From Lingula anatina (Eukaryota; Brachiopoda; Lingulata; Lingulida; Lingulidae), in assembly GCF_001039355.2 (NCBI RefSeq), contig NW_019775442.1, positions 341,503 to 405,502 of the forward strand: a stretch of DNA of 64,000 nt, given 5' to 3'. Below are positions 61,255 to 64,000 of this stretch, one piece after another. The notes under the pieces are model-generated. The model did not search any database. It saw nothing but the letters and a program-made list of their open reading frames with translations, and had not been told where the DNA came from. Position numbers and translations under genes: made by a program. Numbering within the stretch: position 1 is the first letter of the stretch; each line of letters opens with the position of its first letter.

Positions 61255-63000
61255 TGCGTTTCTAGGAGATGTCCAGCAGCGTAGGTTAAAACATGAAAGC
61301 AACCATGGGGAATTCAGGGCAGGAATAAGGCAAATGGAAAAGAAAGGAAAAGAACAGCCAATAAACGATGCGAAGAGCATATACATATGTCTTTGCAGTT
61401 TCGTAAATGTTTTATTGTCTGTATGGGGGCAGATGACAGACGGGACAGAAACAATTTTTCTATATATGTTTCCTTGTAATAAATTTTCATTATTTTATCC
61501 CACTCACGCAATAAAATGCCCCATAAAATCGAGCAATGCACATTTTAGCACTCTATATTCTATACTCAACGATGCAAGGGAATTGTTTTCAGTCACACAG
61601 TTCAAAGCAGTGTTTGGTCGTAGGTTGAGCGTCCAGAATAAATGGACCCTACAATTTCCTTTTATCCAAACCCCATTTCAAGGCCAGTAATTGATTTTGT
61701 TTCTTTTCATTTATCTAAGCACCTTTTCTATCTCAGTTACTGATGTTGTTTGATTGGAAAGAAATACTTCGACATTCTTCGTCAATTTGGGTGTGTGTTT
61801 GTAAATTCCACGAGACAAAATTGGCGAAAATTAAAATATAACAGTATTTGCCACAAGTTTGTGGAAACTCAAAAGGCTGCTCAATTTGTATGTTAGAAAA
61901 AATTGTCTAAGTTTAGGAAATATGCATGATAAGCATTTATTTTTGTGAATATTGAGTAGAATTTCCTGTGATATACAGTCAAAGGTATCAAAAGCGACTA
62001 TCAAATTAAAACGTACCGCAGCAAACATTTAAGAACAAATTCTCAAAATCATTATTCATATGTAGAAAAAAATTAATGTGCAAGCCTTAATAACAAAACA
62101 GAGGAAAAAAAACAGGTCTTATTCAACTGAATTATAACTTGGTTTCTGCAATGTTATAAATAATGTAAAAGTACATACTCCTATGTATGTCAGAATGTCT
62201 AAAATATTCCTTTTTCATTTAAACCTCTAACTTGAAACGTTGTTTGATATGTACATGTACATGCTGTTTGGTCGTGTAATTGCCAATCTTACAATAAATG
62301 ATTAATATACATTAAGATTTAAATGCTCGAATTCCTGGTAAATTATATTGTTAATGCTCATTTGGGAAAGGCTGTAAATAGTGCGCACTGGTTAATGGTT
62401 CAAGTAATGTACAATAAAGGGTACTTTGATAGCTTTGTGATATTCAATTTTCTAGCCTCTCTCTCTGGATGTGTAGTCGAGTATTGTTCTATATGCATGT
62501 ATCAGTCTGCTGGAATAGTGATAGCTAGATTTGCCTTGAAGCACAACCCTACATCATGTATACGCAAAGACGCAAAGACATTAAAGATGATACCATTATT
62601 TTACTGGTTGTCTCAGATGGACTCCATTTGTTGCCGGTGGTCAGTTCAGCTTAGTTAGCCTACTGACCCAGGTAATATATCAAGTGACCCAGAAAGGATG
62701 ATCCTGGTTGGGGCCGTCCTTCATACATCTTAGCTTTCTTCAATGCAACCGCTACTGTGTTCTGATAACTCAAAGATGCTCTTTTATGACAACTTTATCA
62801 TTGATCAGACGAATGTGCGTCCAACTTTTCAAATGTCAACATTAGGGTTTCGTATATTCACTTGGGAAAATGCCTGCAAGTGCACGCAACGAAATAAAAT
62901 GGTTTTAAACGCCAAAATAGTTTGTCCTGTATCATTAATTTTAGTGAACAAAGCACGTTAATGAAGATGAACAAAATATCCTTCCTCGTCCATTAAATTT
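61255..63000. other. 3' flank of LRR gene; no further gene
   Basis: AATAAA at 61478-61483 is a plausible polyadenylation signal. Open frames at 61334-61690 and 62323-62658 have no recognisable motif. Confidence 0.5.
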
Positions 63001-63125
63001 ACCCCGTACCAGAGCCGCAGATTAATTATGTTCACTTTTCCGTAGCGGAGATTTGTGTCATGAGTTAGAGACATTTCTGCGATTATCTAATGAAAAATCA
63101 ATCTGTGACCCCGGTATAGATTACT
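63001..63125. mobile_element. MITE family 3, copy D
   Basis: Ends read ACCCCGTACCAGAGCC at the left and GTGACCCCGGTATAG at the right. The interior CTAATGAAAAATCAATCTGT matches the end of copies B and C. Confidence 0.6.
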
Positions 63126-64000
63126 TTAAATCAGTATTACCTAACAACAGCGCATCTTGCAGTCGCTGTAAATTACACAAATCTTATTTTGCTGTGCTAC
63201 ATGTATGATCCCCCGATGAAGGCGTCTTGATAGAGGCTGAAATAATAGAGTAGTAAAAAATCTGAGTATAGCCTTGTATAGCTTTGGTTTCAAGAAACTA
63301 TTATTGTAACTTGACCAACGCCATGAATATTTCTCCACCACGCTGTTTGGTTTCTTGTTTAAAAATTTGTTTGTCACTTATGTTGGCTATAGGCCTACCA
63401 ATTCACCTACGAGTTTAACTAATGGCGAATTTGATAAATTGCCTGAAATATCACTCACCTTGAAACATTTTGTAAACTTTAAGGTCCTTATTTTGGATTT
63501 AGATATTCATTGTCTTTGACATATACTCTGCATCTATCCCCCCAATTTGCAATCTTCATTGCCTCTTTACAAGCCACCTTGGACACATTATCAAAATTTC
63601 ATATTCTATAATATACATAGAGATATATCTCTATATGCTATGTACACGTTACATGGTTTTTATTAGACGATAACTAAATGAGCTGTAACCCAGATGAAAT
63701 TGTATTATACTAGATAATGACAGTTTTCTCTCGGGATATAAGCGAAATGTGGTGTAACCTGGGGAGTTGTTTTATCGCTATAACATCATTTGCATTCATT
63801 AATCAAAAGGACTAGGTTCATATTGATTCTGAAAAACTAGGACATATATAACATTTTGATGATATTTTTGGTGGATATGATATATGGGCCGGTGATAGGT
63901 CTAGAATAGTTCTTCTTCTGCGATTGAATTGGAGTGGGACAGCTATGCCTGTAAACACTCTATAAAGCGTGACGGCAGCCTCCTCGTCTCGTGGCGGATT
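63126..64000. other. No supported gene
   Basis: AT-rich. A short palindrome, ATAGAGATATATCTCTAT, lies near 63617-63634. Confidence 0.45.

Noticed and set aside
62323-62658. 111-residue open frame
   Set aside because: No domain, no splice context, no conserved relative in the window.
1-64000. CRISPR arrays, operons and bacterial signals
   Set aside because: Spliced genes and eukaryotic transposons show this is animal DNA; no spaced direct repeats of CRISPR type were seen.

Overview
The window is animal nuclear DNA: AT-rich, with long introns, GT-AG splice sites and much of its length in transposon relics. The organism is probably a bivalve mollusc. This is inferred from the style of the repeats: a miniature element ending in AAAGGGATAATAACTCTT, a CGTCGTCGCCG-headed tandem-repeat element with units of about 160 bp, and tRNA-derived repeats. 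No protein here fixes the species. Most small open frames are chance frames; supported genes are few.

Layout. 0.9-2.1 kb: a broken, intron-containing Tc1/IS630-type transposase. 4.1-5.6 kb: a possible decayed coiled-coil gene. 4.9-7.1 kb: two copies of a miniature inverted-repeat element. 9.3-10.5 kb: a possible two-exon gene for a 66-residue basic protein. 13-14 kb: three antisense tRNA-like heads and a TIR element. 18-24 kb: small palindromic elements and an inverted pair of Tc1-type elements. 25.5 kb: a 389-bp gap. 32.3-32.9 kb: the first two coding exons of a PLP-dependent aromatic amino acid decarboxylase, with a stop in exon 1 and an assembly break in exon 2. 33-41.5 kb: repeat-rich DNA that occurs twice around single-N joins.

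42-57.6 kb is the most interesting part. It is a tandem segmental duplication carrying a family of genes that encode two ubiquitin-like domains, a coiled coil and a C-terminal region I do not recognise. Copy 1 (764 residues) and copy 3 (642 residues) are complete; copy 2 stops at a repeat insertion and an N. The two upstream regions share NF-kB-type and IRF-type motifs, which suggests, but does not prove, an inducible immune gene. A BEL/Pao retrotransposon relic lies in the 5' intron of the second unit. At 59.7-61.3 kb there is an intact single-coding-exon gene for a leucine-rich-repeat membrane protein with a Toll-like juxtamembrane region but no TIR domain.

Seven isolated Ns mark contig joins. 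In at least five, sequence just left of the N is repeated just right of it. Much of the apparent tandem duplication at 29-30, 34-37.6, 38-41.5 and 51-54 kb is therefore probably overlapping or allelic contigs placed head to tail. The copy 1 versus copy 2/3 duplication is far more diverged and looks real.
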